A stretch of DNA of 60,000 nucleotides, from NCBI GenBank assembly GCA_950295325.1, contig OX485803.1, positions 21,826,001 to 21,886,000 of the forward strand, in the 5' to 3' direction. The notes below the pieces were generated by a model that made no database searches, had not been told where the DNA came from, and saw only the letters and a list, made by a program, of their open reading frames with translations. Of the stretch, positions 59,912-60,000 are shown in pieces; positions within the stretch are counted from its first letter, which is position 1; each line of letters opens with the position of its first letter. This DNA is from Polytrichum commune (lineage: Eukaryota > Streptophyta > Polytrichopsida > Polytrichales > Polytrichaceae). Made by a program: the position numbers and the translations under genes.

Positions 59912-60000
59912 CAGGGTTGTCTATTGTGTCGTGACAGAGGCTAATCCCGACATAATGTCGTGGCGTCACGACGCGTATCTGTCACGACATTATGCCGGAT
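59912..60000 (-). mobile_element. hAT derivative D, partial, inverted
   Basis: CAGGGTTGTCTATTGTGTCG begins at 59912 and continues with the right-end sequence of the family to the window edge. The candidate left TSD is CTTCAGGA (59904-59911). The rest lies outside the window. Confidence 0.85.

Overview
This is a repeat-rich nuclear segment from a land plant. The evidence is Ty1/copia gag, protease and pre-integrase remnants, solo LTRs with 5-bp target-site duplications (TSDs), DUF4218 fragments typical of plant CACTA elements, a short interstitial TTTAGGG array, and a hAT transposase with a DUF659 domain. The lineage below land plant cannot be fixed from sequence alone. I see no rRNA, tRNA, CRISPR or operon structure, and very little that looks like host gene.

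Layout. 1-4.57 kb: anonymous repeats and hairpins. 4.58-10.75 kb and 28.54-37.66 kb: two diverged copies of one segmental duplication in the same orientation. Each copy carries one intact small secreted-protein gene on the minus strand (7564-8067 and 32310-32786). 10.75-17.1 kb: TE debris, including a DUF4218 fragment and a 2.5-kb insertion. 16.7-25.4 kb: decayed copia sequence holding three solo LTRs of one family, one nested inside another, each with a perfect 5-bp TSD. 25.4-28.5 kb: degenerate ~50-bp repeats and anonymous sequence. 33.75-37.29 kb: a non-autonomous CACTA element inside duplication copy 2.

The most interesting object is a 15.6-kb hAT transposon at 41927-57535. It has matching CAGGGTTGTCTAT termini and a perfect 8-bp TSD (CCAAAAAG). 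It carries four long reading frames: a protein-kinase-like protein (minus), a short basic protein (plus), a coiled-coil/RING-like protein (plus) and the hAT transposase (minus). For the kinase, RING and transposase frames, a TATA box sits directly beside a GC-rich array of GCGGACGGGG-type units. The same units fill the short deletion derivatives elsewhere in the window (9464-10209, 28796-29576, 37788-38431 and a partial copy at 59912). All four frames are broken only by in-frame TGA or TAG codons, apart from one apparent frameshift in the transposase tail. This looks like a young element decaying through C-to-T change.

The giant element lies inside a PIF/Harbinger-like element (TSD TAA), which lies inside a CCGGTT-rich inverted repeat, so at least three layers are nested. 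The segmental duplication supplies empty sites for several insertions, which fixes their boundaries and relative order. No gene function here has been checked against a database; assignments rest on recognised motifs.
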